Shown here one piece after another: positions 22,161 to 34,006 of a stretch of 64,000 nucleotides of DNA. Positions within the stretch are counted from its first letter, which is position 1. Every line of letters begins with the position of its first letter. Below the pieces are notes generated by a model. The model was not told where the DNA came from. It made no database searches and was given only the letters and a program-made list of their open reading frames with translations. This DNA comes from Micractinium sp. NFX-FRZ. Its lineage: Eukaryota > Chlorophyta > Trebouxiophyceae > Chlorellales > Chlorellaceae. The translations under genes and the position numbers were made by a program. The stretch lies in NCBI GenBank assembly GCA_029339195.1, contig JAPTJF010000065.1, positions 62,001 to 126,000 on the forward strand, read 5' to 3'.

Positions 22161-25100
22161 ATGGGCCGTCGCTTGGCGGCAGCAGCGTGCCTGTCGTGCC
22201 TGCTGACTGTCGTCTGGAGCGCTTCAGGCGAGTGTGCGGGTTTCGCGCGGGCGTTGGTCTTGTTTCATGGTACAGAGCAACCTCACATCGTCGTCCCGCA
22301 TTCACGCTGCTGCAGTCGGCCCCAGACCGGCCCGACCCGCCCGCTCACCGCGCGGCGCCTCCTCGGCCGCCGCTCCCGCCAGCAGCGGCAGCAGGCTCTG
22401 GCTGGACTTGGAGGAGCTGTGGTGCCGCTATGGCCTGGCAGGATGCAAAGGCAGCACTGAGAATGCAGCAGAGGCAGATGAGCTGCTGGGGCACCTGCGT
22501 GCTGCACGGGTGCCCCTGCCGCCTGTCGTGGTCATGCCGCTTGACGAGGCACTCTTTTTGCACTCGGCCGGCGCTGCGTTTGCAGCAGCTGTGGACGATG
22601 CACAGGCTGAGGCTGAGGCAGCGGAGCGAGCAGCTGCAAGGAGCGTGCAGCCTGGTGCAGCAGCCGGGGGAGATGCTTGGGCACGCATTGGGGCAGCGGG
22701 CACAGCAGGAGCAGGAGGGGCTGGGCAGGATGTGGCAGCGAATGGTTTGGGCGCGGCTGGTCCTGGCCCTGCCTCCCTCCTGGGCAAGCGGCTCCTACAG
22801 GCAACTGAAGAGCCTGCAGCTGTGGCAGCGCATCATTTCAGCGCGGTTGAGCCTGGCCCTGCCCGGCCAGCAGCTCTCCTGGGCAAGCGGCTCGCAGCAG
22901 TGACTGAAGTGCCTGCAGAGAGTGCTCTGGACACCCCTCCAGCAGCCAAGGATGCGGCAGGACAGCCTGGGCCTGCCCGCCTGCTCCTAGACCTCACCCC
23001 TGCCGATGGAGGCAATGCCACAAACGCCACCCTCGGCGCCCCGCCTGTGGCAGTGGCTGGCAGCGTGGCAGCGGCTGCAGCCAAGGTGTCTGCGGCTGCC
23101 AGGGCGGTGCTGGCGCAGGCAGCGCGGGAGCCTTTCTGGGTGCTGCTTCTGTACGTCGTGAAAACGGCGCTCCTGCTGGCGTGCGTGCAGCTGTGGCGGC
23201 ACACGCGGCGGCGGCGTATTGCCCAAGCAGAGCGGGAGGCAGCAGAGCAGGCAGGGGCTCAGCAGCAGCAGCAGGCAGTATTCCTGCCTGCACCAACTCC
23301 CGTGAAGGCTGAGGCTGGTGCAGCAGAGGCAGAGGCTGCAGAGGTTCAGGTGGCGTCTGGCGCTTACGAGTTGGCTGGTCAAGAGGCAGTGCACATTTTC
23401 CACGCTGAAGAGGCGCCTGCTTCTGAGCAGGAGCAGGACACAGCAGCGGCCGCAGCGCCAGTAGCAGCGGCAACGGTTGCTGCGACTCGAGAGGCTGATG
23501 GTCTGCCTCAGCCCCCGACCGCGGCCGCAGCAGTAGCCGATCCTGCAGCAGCGGCAGCAGCTGAGGCAGGGGGGCAGAAGCTGCGCCTCCCTTCGGGCTC
23601 CGTGGCCCCGCTGCTGGGGAAGCTGGCCCGGGGCGGATCCGCCACCCTGCAGCGCACCCCGTCAGACGTGCAAGAACCAGGCAGCGCGGGCGCCAAGGCT
23701 GACAGCGGCAGTGGCGGCAGCAGCCCAGGGAGGAGCCCGCCGGCAGAGCCTGCAGTAGATGCATCCATCCGCTCAAGAGACATCTCCCGCAAGGGCTGGG
23801 TGTGGGGCCCCAACTGCAGCCGCCCAGCCGAGCGCTCCTCCTTCGTCAACCCTCTGTTTGGGACGGTGGGGGCTGCTGGGCGCGGCGTGGTCAGCGCTGA
23901 TGATGAGCAGCCCAGCCCGTCGAGCGAGCCCGGCGAGGAAGGTGCCAGGAGTGGAGGGGCCTCGCTGGCCGGGGGCCCTGGCGGCAGCGAGGCGCCTTGG
24001 CAGGCAAAGCAGGCGGAGGCAGAGCAGGCAGGCTACCTGGGCAGGGGTGACAGCCTGGCAGCTGAGGACAGCTTCAAGCTGCTGGCGGCAGAGCTGCCGC
24101 CTCCCAGCAACGCCATGAGCGGTGCCAGCACGACCTTTGCTTCTCCTTGGGTAGAGGCGGATGCGGCCAGCAGCAGCGGCAGCGAGCTGCCATCGCCCAG
24201 CAGCCCTGGCAAGCCGCCCCTGAGCCCCGGCAAGCGGCCCTCTGTCGCCGCCCGCAAGCTGACGGCAGCCAAGTCGATCGGGCCCCGGGACCTGCCGCTG
24301 CCCCTGCCGCTGCCGCTGCCGCTGCCGCCCACAGAGCAGGAGGAGGAGCCAGGCCAGGGCGAAGCTGGCGGTGGCGGCAGGAGGGGCAGCACCAGCCTCC
24401 CGTCTTGGAGAGGCAGCACCAGCAGCCCGCCCCGGAGAGGCAGCACCGCCAGCCCTTCCGGCGCGGCAGCTGCTTCCGATCAGAAAGCCCGCAGGCGGAG
24501 CAGCTGTGGCAGCCTGCACCAGGAGATGTCCACGCTGTACGAGGTGACGGCGTCAACGAGCTCGCCACCTCAGCAGCAGCCGCTGCCAGCTGCTGCTGAG
24601 GACGCCGCCACCACCGCAGCCGGCAGCACGGCCAGCCCTCCGCCGGCGACTGGCCTGAGGGGCGTGCGCCTGCTTACCACCGACCAGTTCCACGTGAGCG
24701 AGGCAGGAATCGCGCTGCACTGCCCGTTTGTCTGGGCGTTGGGGCACGGCTCAGTTTGAAGCAGCTCCTGCGCTGTGAAGACAGTGCGATTGTTGAGCCG
24801 TACCACGTCCAGAGATACCTGCCCTGGCGCCGCCTCTGAGCGTTTCCTGTCTTTTCCTTTTCCTGGGCCCACCCACACCCGCTGCGCAGGAGGAGGTCAA
24901 GGTGGGGCAGCTGCTGGGGGTGGGCGCCGCTGGGTGCGTGTACCAGGCAATGTATGAGGGACAGCAGGTGGCTGTGAAGATCATGCACCCAACCAGAGCT
25001 GACGAGCGCTCGTTCACACGGTGAGAGCCCGCAGGCCGTGCTGCGCCGGAACAGGACCCCGTGGGGTGGCTCATGCTCTCACCCTGCACAGCAGCACGTC

Positions 25101-27236
25101 AGCACATCTCCTGCCGGAGAACGCTTTCCAGCCCCAGCACTGCTGCTCACCTGCATGCTGGCCGGGCATGCTGGCCTGCTGACGTGTCGACTGCTGACCT
25201 GTGGCATGCGTGGTGCCCAGGCCTGTGCCATCACTGCCTGACCTTTTCCATGCTGCCTGCCCTGAACCCTGCCCGACCTCTCATGCATGCGTGGTGCCTG
25301 CCCCCACCCTTCCTGCTGTTGATGGGCAGGGAGGTGGAGGTGATGGCGGCTCTGGGGCGGCACCCCTTCATCATCGGCGTCATGGCGGCATGCCTGGAGC
25401 CGCCCTGCCTGGCGGTGGTGCAGGTGCGCTTTGGGGCAGGCGGAAGCTTGGGGCCTGCACGTGGGGGCATGCTTGGGGTGCTGAGCACTCACCTTTTCTG
25501 GCACTCGTGGGCTTGACTGCTGGATGCAAGGAGGCGGCAGTGGGGACCATTGCATGGTGGCGTGCTGTGTGGTGCCACTTGTGCAGCGGCAGCGCCCCAG
25601 GTTGCTGCCGTGCCTGTCACCTGGGTCAGCAGGAGCGGTGCGGTGTGCCCGCTTGCCTCTCTGAATGGCGCCGTGCTGCCTGCCGCGCTGTGACTGCTGT
25701 ACTGTGCCCTGCTGTGCTCCATGCAGGAGCTGGCGGCCGCCAGCCTGTACGACCAGCTGCACACCCACCAGCGGCGCCCGCTCTACGGCACCTTCCTGCA
25801 GGCAGGCGCACACAGAGGGGCAGGGGCAGGATTTTGGGGGCAGGTCGGGCTGGGGCACCTGCAACACATTCACGTGCACTGCAATCGAGGGATGTGCGCC
25901 TGCCTGCTCCACTTCGGTGGGGGGGTCTGCGCTGCCTCCCAAACACGCCCATGTGCTGCCTTCCTGCTGTGCCATGCCGCAGCCAAAGCTCAACCCTTGA
26001 CCAATGCCACCCCTCCCCACTCCCTTCCGACTCCCTCCTCCGCTGTTGGCATGCAGCAGGCAGAGGAGATGGCCACCGCCCCGCACTCCTCACATCTCCC
26101 CTCACACTGCCCGCCCCCCCTGCCTGCCTGCCCCCCACTGCAGCTTGCGGAGGACATTGCCACAGCACTGGAGCACTGCCACGCGCAGCGCCCGCCCGTG
26201 GTGCACCGCGACCTGTCCACACGAAACGTGCTGCTGGGGCTGGATGGGCGGGCACGCATTGCAGATTTTGGGCTGGCCGCCACCAAGAGGCGCTCCCACC
26301 TGTCCAATGACAAGGTGAGGGAGCAGGGCGGGGGCTGGGGTGAGGGTGAGGGTGAGGGTGAGGGCGGCAGCCTTTTGAGCCCCCGAGCTTAAAGCATTCT
26401 GCTGTGCTCTGCCGTGCTGCTGTGCGCCCCGCCCTGCTGCACGCTGCCCGTGCACAGCCTGCACTCTTAAGGTAATGCCGCCCTGCCCTGGCACGCACCC
26501 ACCCCACTGCCGGGCATCTGCCTGTGCCTCGCCTCTGCTTGCTGCAGGCGGGGGCGCTGGGCACCGCGGCATTCATGGCGCCAGAGGCGATGCAGGCGGG
26601 CAGGGTCAGCGAACGCTGCGACACCTGGGCTTTCGGCGTCATATTGTGGGAGCTGCTGACGGGGCGGGAGGCGTGGGGCGAGTTCGACAGCCCGCTGCAG
26701 GTGCGGGGGGGTGGGACATGGCTGGCCACGCGGTACTGCTCCTGCCTGCATGGCTGCTGGGTGGGGCGTACGTGCTTGCCTCTCCTCTGGTGGTGCATGT
26801 GCTCATCATGCTGTGCAGTGCAACGCCCATCTGCCGTGGCATTGCCGATGGCGCCTTCTCACTCCGTATTCCCCTGCTGGCCCTGCTGTGCACATCCTCC
26901 CCGCCTGCTCAGATCATCTACGCGGTGGGCGTGGAGCGCCGGAGGCTGCCCATCCCCCCGGGGTGCCCGCCCCCGCTGGCCACGCTGCTGAAGGAGTGCT
27001 GGAGGCACAACGCGCCGCTGCGGCCGTCCTTCACGGAGATCCTGATGAGGCTGCGCAGCTGGCGCAGCCAGGACGCCTTCCGACACATGAAGCTCACGCC
27101 CAACGGCACGACAAACTCGGCAGACAGCAGCACCGGCAGCGCACAGCAGCTGAGCATGGCCAAGTGGTCGCCCAAGGCGCCGCTGCTCACGCCGGCGGCG
27201 GTGGAGCGCCCCCTCAGCGCCGCGACGCGGGCGTGA
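22161..27236 (+). CDS. Single-pass receptor-like TKL protein kinase
   Basis: Eight exons: 22161-22227, 22316-24693, 24890-25020, 25330-25423, 25727-25801, 26144-26314, 26548-26700 and 26913-27236. This gives 1,130 residues with all phases consistent. It has a signal peptide (MGRRLAAAACLSCLLTVVWS) and an Ala-rich ectodomain without a recognised fold, which includes an internal repeat built on LLGKRL. One transmembrane helix (FWVLLLYVVKTALLLACVQL) is followed by WRHTRRRR. A long low-complexity cytosolic linker carries RRGST/RGST boxes that look like basophilic kinase sites. The kinase domain has GVGAAGCVY, VAVKIM, VHRDLSTRNVLL, an intact DFGLA, MAPEAM, DTWAFGVILWELLTG, and a C-lobe Arg in PLRPSFTEIL. 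All catalytic residues are present, so it should be active at the plasma membrane; ligand and targets are unknown. Introns 1 and 5 appear to use GC donors. For intron 5 a GT donor 42 nt downstream would add 14 residues. Confidence 0.87.
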
Positions 27237-27672
27237 CCGCCGGCTGCTCTGCGTTGAACTCTCACTATTTTGATCACGCACAATGAATATTGCTACAGGA
27301 GGCTGAGACTGAGGTCCTGTCAATGGGGTGCCGACGAGAGAATGGGTTGAGGGAGGGCAGCTAGGGGAGGGTATGTGGGGGAGAGGCAAAATCCTAGCTG
27401 CTGTGCTGTAGAGAGAGATGGGACACAGGCGTGGGTCGGTTGCGTTTGCAGAAAGAGGAGGGGCAGCTGTGCACGCTGGTTCGGCCGGGCTGGCGCTGCT
27501 TTGCGCAGCGGGGGGGCGCATGCACCCAGCATCCCTTGCCCCCACCCAGCCGTCTGTGCACGCCCCTGCATGCACATGGCTTTGGTCGCCTGCTGTCGGT
27601 GGTCGAGCTCGGCACTGGCTGAGCCAAGTTGCAGCTCAGCCAATCACGACAGCGCGCTCAGCAGGGTGTGGC
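27237..27672. other. Convergent 3' intergenic region
   Basis: This is the 3' flank of the TKL kinase (plus) and of the SAP protein (minus). It is purine-rich on the plus strand. No gene and no clear poly(A) signal were seen. Confidence 0.45.
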
Positions 27673-29726
27673 TCAGCCGAACACGATGGAGCTGCCGCCG
27701 CCGGGGGGCGCCAGCACGCGGGAGGAGGGCTTGTCGGTGAGGAAGTTGCTGCAGGGGGTGGGGTGGGGGGGTCAGGAGAGGTGGGAAGGTGAGTGCAGGG
27801 AGGGGTCGAGGAGCGGCAGGGCAGGGAATGAATGAATGACCTGGACGGCTGTCTGGCTGGCAGGAACAGGGATTCAACGATGTGACAAGGGGCGCATGCA
27901 GCGCGGCCCATTCTGCCCGTCTGTCATCTGCAAAAACGCAGGCCGCCGTAAAGGCCCGGCCCGGCCCTCCGTCCCACTCCAGCGCGCCCACTTGAACTCG
28001 CTGCTGCCGCCTCTGCAAAGCGTTCCCTGCACTGCCTTGCACACCCTCACCCCTCTCCCTCACCATACCAGCAAGCTCACCCCACGTTCTGCCCCTGCGC
28101 GCGAGAGTAGTTGTTGTTGCCGCCGGTGGGCTCCCCGCGCTCCAGCTCCCCCTTGTTGTGCTGCATGGCGGCACCCGCCAGGGGCGCCGCGCTGGAGGCC
28201 ACCGCCGCGACTGAGGCAGGGATGTCGTGCATGTGGTGGGCGGGCTGCAGAGCGCGTGGGGTTGCGGATGGGTGCGGGGGATGGGGTGTGAACAACAGGG
28301 ACGGAAGTGGAGGAAGAAGCAGGGTGGTGAGATGCATGGTGCGCGCAAGGCGGGGGAGGGAGGCGGCACAGGGTCAAACTCGCCCAAGGGGAGGGGGCAG
28401 GCGCAAGTGCTCCTTGGAACTGGCACCCCTGCACTGCCGTACCACGCCAGTTGTCCAGCTGAGCACGCTGCTAGGACGCCCCGGGGGGCGAGCACCCTGC
28501 CCTGGTGGGCACACTAGAGATGGGTGCACCCACATCGGCCTGGAGGGGCTCAGCAGGCGAGCTCCCTAACAGCGCGCAGCGCGGGTCGCCCCTACGCCCC
28601 TTTGCTGAGGAACCCTCCCGAAAGCCAGCACCCACCTTGGCCTTGATGGTCTCCGCGGGCATGTCTCCGTACATGCTCCAGCTCATCTGGCCGCCGGGGG
28701 GCGCCAGCACGCGGGAGGAGGGGCGGTCGGTGAGGAAGTTGCTGCAGGGGGTGGGGGGCAGGTGAGGAGGGCAGGTGAGGGGAGGGAGGAGAGGGGATGT
28801 GAACAGGAATGGACTGGGCGGGGCGCAGCAAGGGCGGCCAAAGATGTGTGCTGACCGCGTGAAGCGGGAGAGCAGAGGGGAAGGAATTCCCAGGCCGCCC
28901 TGAAAGAGAGCTTCCCGTCCACCTGCCCTCCCGTCATTTCTGTTGGGCAAGCGCTGCTCACCCAACGTTTTGCCCGTCAGAGCGGTTGTAGTTGTTGTTG
29001 TTCACGCCAATGGCGCCCTCCCCCGCATGGTCGGCGCGGTTGGCCTTGGGCTGCGGCACGCCTTGCGCAATCTCGCCGTTCCACTCGGCCACCAGCGTGC
29101 TGCAGGGTGAGCAAACGCATGTCATGTGAGGAATAGTAGTGCATGGTGCAAAGCACCAGGAGGGGGCAGGGTGAAAGCAGGGGGTGGCGGGCGGGCAGCG
29201 GGTGCAGGTGTCAACTGCGGCCCAGGACAGGCTCCGCTGCCTCAGCCGGGGTGGCTTGTGTGATGGGATGTGGCGCAATGAGGTGGCAGGGCCCAGGGCA
29301 TGCACATGCGGGCGGGTGGGTGCTGTGCGGGGGAGGCGGTTGGCAGGTCGGTTGAGAGGCTGGTCCCAGCGCGCCGCACTGCGCCCTTTGTGGCACCGCC
29401 ACACCCGCACCGCAGCTCAATTGGGCCGCACAAGCAACCCTGAGGGAAGTAATCAACAGGCAGGCCGTCAGGAACACTCACAAGTTGCCGGTCTCCACCA
29501 TGTGCTCCTTCACACGCTCCATCAGCGCCTCGCGGCTGCCGCCAGGGTTGAGGCCGCGGGAGCGGCACTGGATACGCAGATCCTTGAGGAGCAGCGGCTG
29601 CAGTCCAGAGAGTGCGGCGCTGGTATCAGGGCGTGAGCAGGGGGCTGGGGAGGCAAGCAGCAGACGCAGGAGCGAGATGGGAGGTGGACTCACCTTGAGC
29701 ATGTCGTCAATTTGAGTGGGCGCCAT
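27673..29726 (-). CDS. SAP-domain protein with two SSRVLAPPGG (SPIRAL1/Jupiter-like) boxes
   Basis: Six short exons give about 210 residues, from ATG at 29726 (MAPTQIDDMLK) to TGA at 27673. Residues about 12-50 form a SAP helix-turn-helix (LLLKDLRIQCRSRGLNPGG, then REALMERVKEHM), normally a DNA/RNA-binding motif. Two copies of a unit follow: an Asn-rich GGNNNYSRAQGQNVG or NNNNYNRSDGQNVG segment, then NFLTDRPSSRVLAPPGG (the second copy has DKPSS). The SSRVL-PPGG box recalls the conserved element of plant SPIRAL1 and animal Jupiter/HN1 microtubule-associated proteins. Exon junctions fall inside each unit at GQNVG/NF, so the repeat arose with its introns. The exact role is unknown; microtubule or nucleic-acid association are both inferences. 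The final residues SSIVFG resemble the SPIRAL1 terminus. Confidence 0.75.
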
Positions 29727-30338
29727 AGTTGCTGCCTTGTAATTCACCGGTGGTTAGCCTGAGGGCCTCCTGCGAACGGAGGGGGCGGGGGCAGGGAGTG
29801 AGCGCGACCCGCGACCTCTTGAACGGCGCTTGAGTGCACGCCCCTCCCAGCTATACCTGTAGCCTTGAGAGACTCTGTGATCGAGAGAGGGAGCGAGCGG
29901 AGGGCGGGCGACAGAAGACGGCAGACACAACAGCCCGAGGCTTCAAGTGTTATGGCAGCCTCACGTGGCAAAATGCGGCAATCCCAAGGCCCTTTCTTCT
30001 GCAGCTGGCAACTGCATACTGTGTTCAGAAGGCAGCGGGCATAAGGCCGACCGCGGTGCCGCCCAGTCCCCCTTGCACCCTGCCCCTGTGCCCGCTAGCC
30101 TGCACCGCCTTTCGACCGTCAAAACTGATGCCTCTGCCGCCGCACAAGAACAGCACTCCTGCAAGGCAGGTTGACATGCGCTAGTAACACTAATTGGCCC
30201 TAAAAGCACATTACAAGAAGGACACGCTACTGATCTCTCGTGCTCTCTCGCTCGCTAAAGCACGCTGCTGCGCTACCGCCGCCCGCCTTCAATTTGGCCG
30301 CTGCCGCCGCCAACTCATGCTCGTCCAGGCGTCCCTGC
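29727..30338. other. Intergenic: SAP-gene promoter and MDH 3' region
   Basis: A 612-bp spacer between two minus-strand genes. It should hold the SAP-gene promoter and 5' UTR and the end of the MDH transcript. I see no gene in it. Confidence 0.45.
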
Positions 30339-32890
30339 TCAGGCCTGCTTGTTCACAAAATCTACCCCCTTCTGAATGCTGCTCCGCAGCTCCTCCTTCA
30401 TGCGCTCAAAGTTCTCCTGCTCCAGCGCATTCAGGCGAGGCAGCGGCAGGAACTCTGCAGGGGGAGCGAGGCGGTTGGCAGCAGTTGTGTGTTGGGACGG
30501 CAGGGCTGTTGCATAACGCAGTCGCTTTCACTGGGCGTGTGCAGACAGCAAGAGGAGGCCGGCCAGAAAAATGATTGACCAGCACCCAACGCAGAGTTGG
30601 CAATGTGACAGGCCGCTCCCGCCTGCCCCTCCCTGCCCTCCCTCACCTGCGATGCCCGAGGGCCCCAGGCGGACCGGGCTGGCAAAGTAGGGCAGGCCTG
30701 TGAGGCTGCTGGCCACATAGGCACACTCCACCACACGCTCGTCGCCGGCCATGGCGCGCAGGCAGGCCTCGGCAAAGCGTGCAGCTGCCTGCGCCATGGA
30801 CAGGGTGGCAGACCCGGCGCCCGCCTTGGCCTGCACCAGGATGGGAGGAGGGGAATAGAGTGGGGCCAACGGGGAGATTTGGCGGGGCTGGCAATGCGCG
30901 GCCAGGGTGGACGAGGGCAGAGTCGAGCAGACTGCAGGGGTGCACCGCAGGGACGCGCGATGGGCGCCTTTGCTGGGCAGCAGCAGCCCCCAGCGTCATG
31001 CCAGAACCAAGCTGCAGACGTGCTGCCAAGTATGGGGCACTCCCAGTGCAGCAGCCCCGAAAGCACAGCTGGATGTACCCTCCTGGCTGCACCTTGCACA
31101 CCCAACTTGCGCTTCTACGGCCCGCCCCGTCCCCGCCCTGCATGCCTGCCACATGACCCCTGCCCAAGCCTGCCATGCCTGCCCCACCCCGCCATGCCCC
31201 CCCACCCGCCCACCCACCTTGACCACCTCTGTGCCCGCATCCTGGATGCGCTCCATCAACGCCCGCGCCTGAGCCTCTGGCAGCGCCACCCGTGGGCTTG
31301 CAGCCGACAGCACTGGCAGGATGGTCACGCCTGCGGGGGGCAGGCGGCAAGGGCAGGAGCGAGCATGACCAGCAGCTGCTGAAGGAGTGGGCAGGCACAG
31401 CCAGGAGGAGGCACAGCGTGGCCAAAGGGTGGTGCTCCCACTCCCAGGGACCACCCGGGTAGCCGGCCCAGCACCCGGCTGTAATGCTTTGCGTTCATAA
31501 GTTTGCCCATCTCCATCTCCCTGTGCATACTGCCCGCTCCCCCAAGCACGCCTTGCCTGGGGAATTCGGTCCACCACCGCCACCAGCCTGCCTGCCCATG
31601 CACCCACCAGTGTCCCGCCCGCCCCCCCCACCTGCGTGGCCTCCGATGACGGGGACGCTCACTTCGGCAGGGTCCACCCCCAGCGCCTGCCCCACAAACG
31701 TGTTTGCGCGCACCACATCCAGGGTGGTGACGCCAAAGAGGCGGGAGGGGTTGAAGGTGCCGGCGCGCTTGAACACCTCGGCGGCGATGGGGACGGTGGA
31801 GTTGACGGGGTTGGAGATGAGGGCCACCCAGGCCTGGGGGCAGAAGCGGGCCACGCCCTCGCACAGGGTGCGCACGATGCCTGCAGGTTGCGGGAGGTGC
31901 GAGCAGGGGGGAGGAGGGTGCGGTAGGTTGATGCATCTGCAGGCAAGGCCTTGCCGCTGCCTCCACACAACTCACCCTCCCCCTGCCTTCCCCTCCCTCA
32001 GCAACCACCACTCCTGTCCTGAAAGCAAGAGGCAAAGAACACGCGCCTGACCCACCCGCGCTGCTTGCCCCGCACCCGTGCCCTCCACCCTTCCAGTGCG
32101 GCACGCAAATGAATGCCAACTTCATGACCGCCGCCTCCCTCACCCGCGTTGATGTTGAACAGGTCGTCGCGGGTCATGCCCGGCTTGCGCGGCACCCCCG
32201 CCGGTACCACCACCAGGTGGCACCCATACAATGCGTCCCCCAGCTGCTCCGCCCCCGTGTGCGCGCTCACGCACGCCCCGGTGTTGATGTGGGACAGGTC
32301 GGCGGCCACCCCGGCAGTGTTGGCCACATCATACAGGCGCAGCTCCCTGATGTGCGGGGAGCTGCAAGGGGGGTGTGGGAGGGTGGGCGGGTGGGACGGT
32401 TGGCACCGCACTGTCAAGATGCAGCTCCTGCACGTGCGGGCAGCAACAAGGGTGTGGTGAAAGGGCTTCACGCAAGCCTAGCAGGCAGGTGGCCGGCCAC
32501 AAGTCTGGTGCTGGCTCAGCCAGCGCACATGCCCTTACAGCTTCAGCAGCAGGCTCAGCGGCTGGCCGATACCGCCTGCAGCCCCGAGTACGGCGACGAT
32601 GAAGCCGGCGCCAGGGGCCGCGGTGTGCTGTGACTGCAGCTGTGGTGGGCTCTGCAGAGGCGCAGAAGGGGTGAGCACTACTCGCTCAACTCCGCCTGCT
32701 GAAAGGTGCCGCCGCCACCCCCGTGACCGGTCCGCCTGCCGCCGCTCCGCCGCCACTCCAAGCGGCCATGGTGTCGGGCACGCCTTGGACGCCTGCCACA
32801 GCCTCCGCTATCCTGCACCATCAGCAGCGTGCTCACCTGCCCCCGAGGAGGCGGCAGGAAGTGGCTGGCGAGTCGGGCAGCGCGCTCCAT
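30339..32890 (-). CDS. MDH: NAD-dependent malate dehydrogenase, probably peroxisomal (glyoxysomal type)
   Basis: It interconverts malate and oxaloacetate with NAD. Seven exons: 32890-32837, 32651-32539, 32361-32144, 31880-31632, 31330-31218, 30830-30647 and 30454-30339, giving 348 residues, the usual length, with consistent phases. Visible motifs are the Rossmann loop [29 protein letters not shown], the active-site loop [33 protein letters not shown], the catalytic His in VIGGHAGVTILP, and [16 protein letters not shown]. The N-terminus [18 protein letters not shown] aligns with the leader of plant glyoxysomal [12 protein letters not shown] fits the minor PTS2 form R[A]-x5-H[F]. This suggests import into peroxisomes for the glyoxylate cycle or beta-oxidation redox balance. 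There is no PTS1 (ends NKQA). The enzyme call is firm; the location is inferred from the leader. Confidence 0.94.
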
Positions 32891-33110
32891 GCTCGGTCGT
32901 CTGAAGTTGCCAACCCAACAGAGTTGTGAGACAGTGCTCAAAGCTTCGACACTGCAGACCACCCGTTCGGTGCGAACAGAACAACTTTCATGCGGTCGAC
33001 GTCAGCACAGTGCTCACTTGCCGAGGCACGCCTGGTATACATTTGAAACCAGAAGATAATAATTAGGCAGTGGCGGAAGGTTCAGCGCCCCAGATGCCCT
33101 GAGCACACCG
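32891..33110. promoter_or_regulatory. Short bidirectional promoter region between MDH and the Ycf20-like gene
   Basis: Only 220 bp separate the two proposed start codons in divergent orientation, so the promoters and 5' UTRs must share this segment. No specific element is identified. Confidence 0.5.
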
Positions 33111-34006
33111 ATGGCCTGTGTTGCAGGGGGCCGCCTGGGGCCCCCGGCCTGCCCCTACTTGGGTAGCCGGTCCTGGACGGCTGTTTGGACAGCGCCTAGG
33201 CGGCCAGAACCTGGCAGCAGCAGGGGGACGCGGCACCTCAGGTCGGCCGAGTGCCGCTCCCGCCTGCCGACCGCCTGTGCGTGCCACCTTGATCGCTTAG
33301 TGGCGACTGCATGCAAGGCCTCACGCCGTATGCTCTGCGGCACCCCTGCAGGCTGCGTGTGGAGGCGCGAGAACGCCAGCGTCGCCTGCTGTCGTATGTG
33401 CTGTCGGCACCGCAGCGCATGGAGCGCTACCTGGCGGCCTCTCGCTTGCGCCGCTTGATGTGGGCTGGCATCTCGCTCACAACCGGCTTCTATGCAGGTG
33501 ATCTGTTGGTTTGTTGTGAACATGTGGGGCTTATTGTTAAGCAAGCCGCTGGCGGGGGTCTGCCGCAGTTTGGTAGGGTGGGAGCAAGGGGCACAGCGCA
33601 CGGGATGCGTGCTTGACTGGCAGGCTCGGAGCCCGCCTGCTCTGGGCTCTCTACCCCCGCCCACCACCATATGAGCTTCCCCCTCCCGCGCGCTTGCCCT
33701 CCTCTGTCGCCATTGCCGCCTTCGCTTGCCCCGCGGCCCCGCGCTGGCCTGCACCAACATCCTCCCGTCGTCTGCCTGCCCTGCCTCCCTCGCCTGCCCC
33801 ATGTAGGCAACATCGCGACGCTGAGCTTTGGCGCCCTGGCCATCAACGACGTGTTTGCTGCCGTCATCACGCTCTTCTTCTGCGAGGTGGTCACCCACCT
33901 GTACCGCACAGACACAACCAACTCCACCACCCTCTGGTTCCTCAACTCCTTCAAGCAAGGCCTCATCGCTGCCCTGCTGGCAGACGCCGCCAAGCTGGGC
34001 AGCTGA
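33111..34006 (+). CDS. YCF20: Ycf20-like (DUF565) plastid membrane protein, nuclear encoded
   Basis: The conserved part spans exon 33352-33497 (MWAGISLTTGFYAG) and exon 33807-34006 (GNIATLSFGALAINDVFAAV, FFCEVVTHLY, LNSFKQGLIAALLADAAKLG). This matches Ycf20, a small protein with two or more membrane segments encoded in some algal plastid genomes and in the nucleus of others. The best start is ATG 33111 with exon 33111-33241 joined to 33352: a CAG-GT donor, a CAG acceptor and matching phase give a 158-residue protein with an Arg/Ser/Ala-rich transit-like leader. The alternative is an unspliced start at ATG 33311. In other organisms Ycf20 has been linked to thylakoid photoprotection. Diverged copies of the last codons follow the stop. 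Confidence 0.8.

Noticed and set aside
26337..26366. GAGGGT hexamer run as interstitial telomere repeat
   Set aside because: Only about five units; it does not match TTTAGGG or other plant/algal telomere units and lies in a kinase intron.
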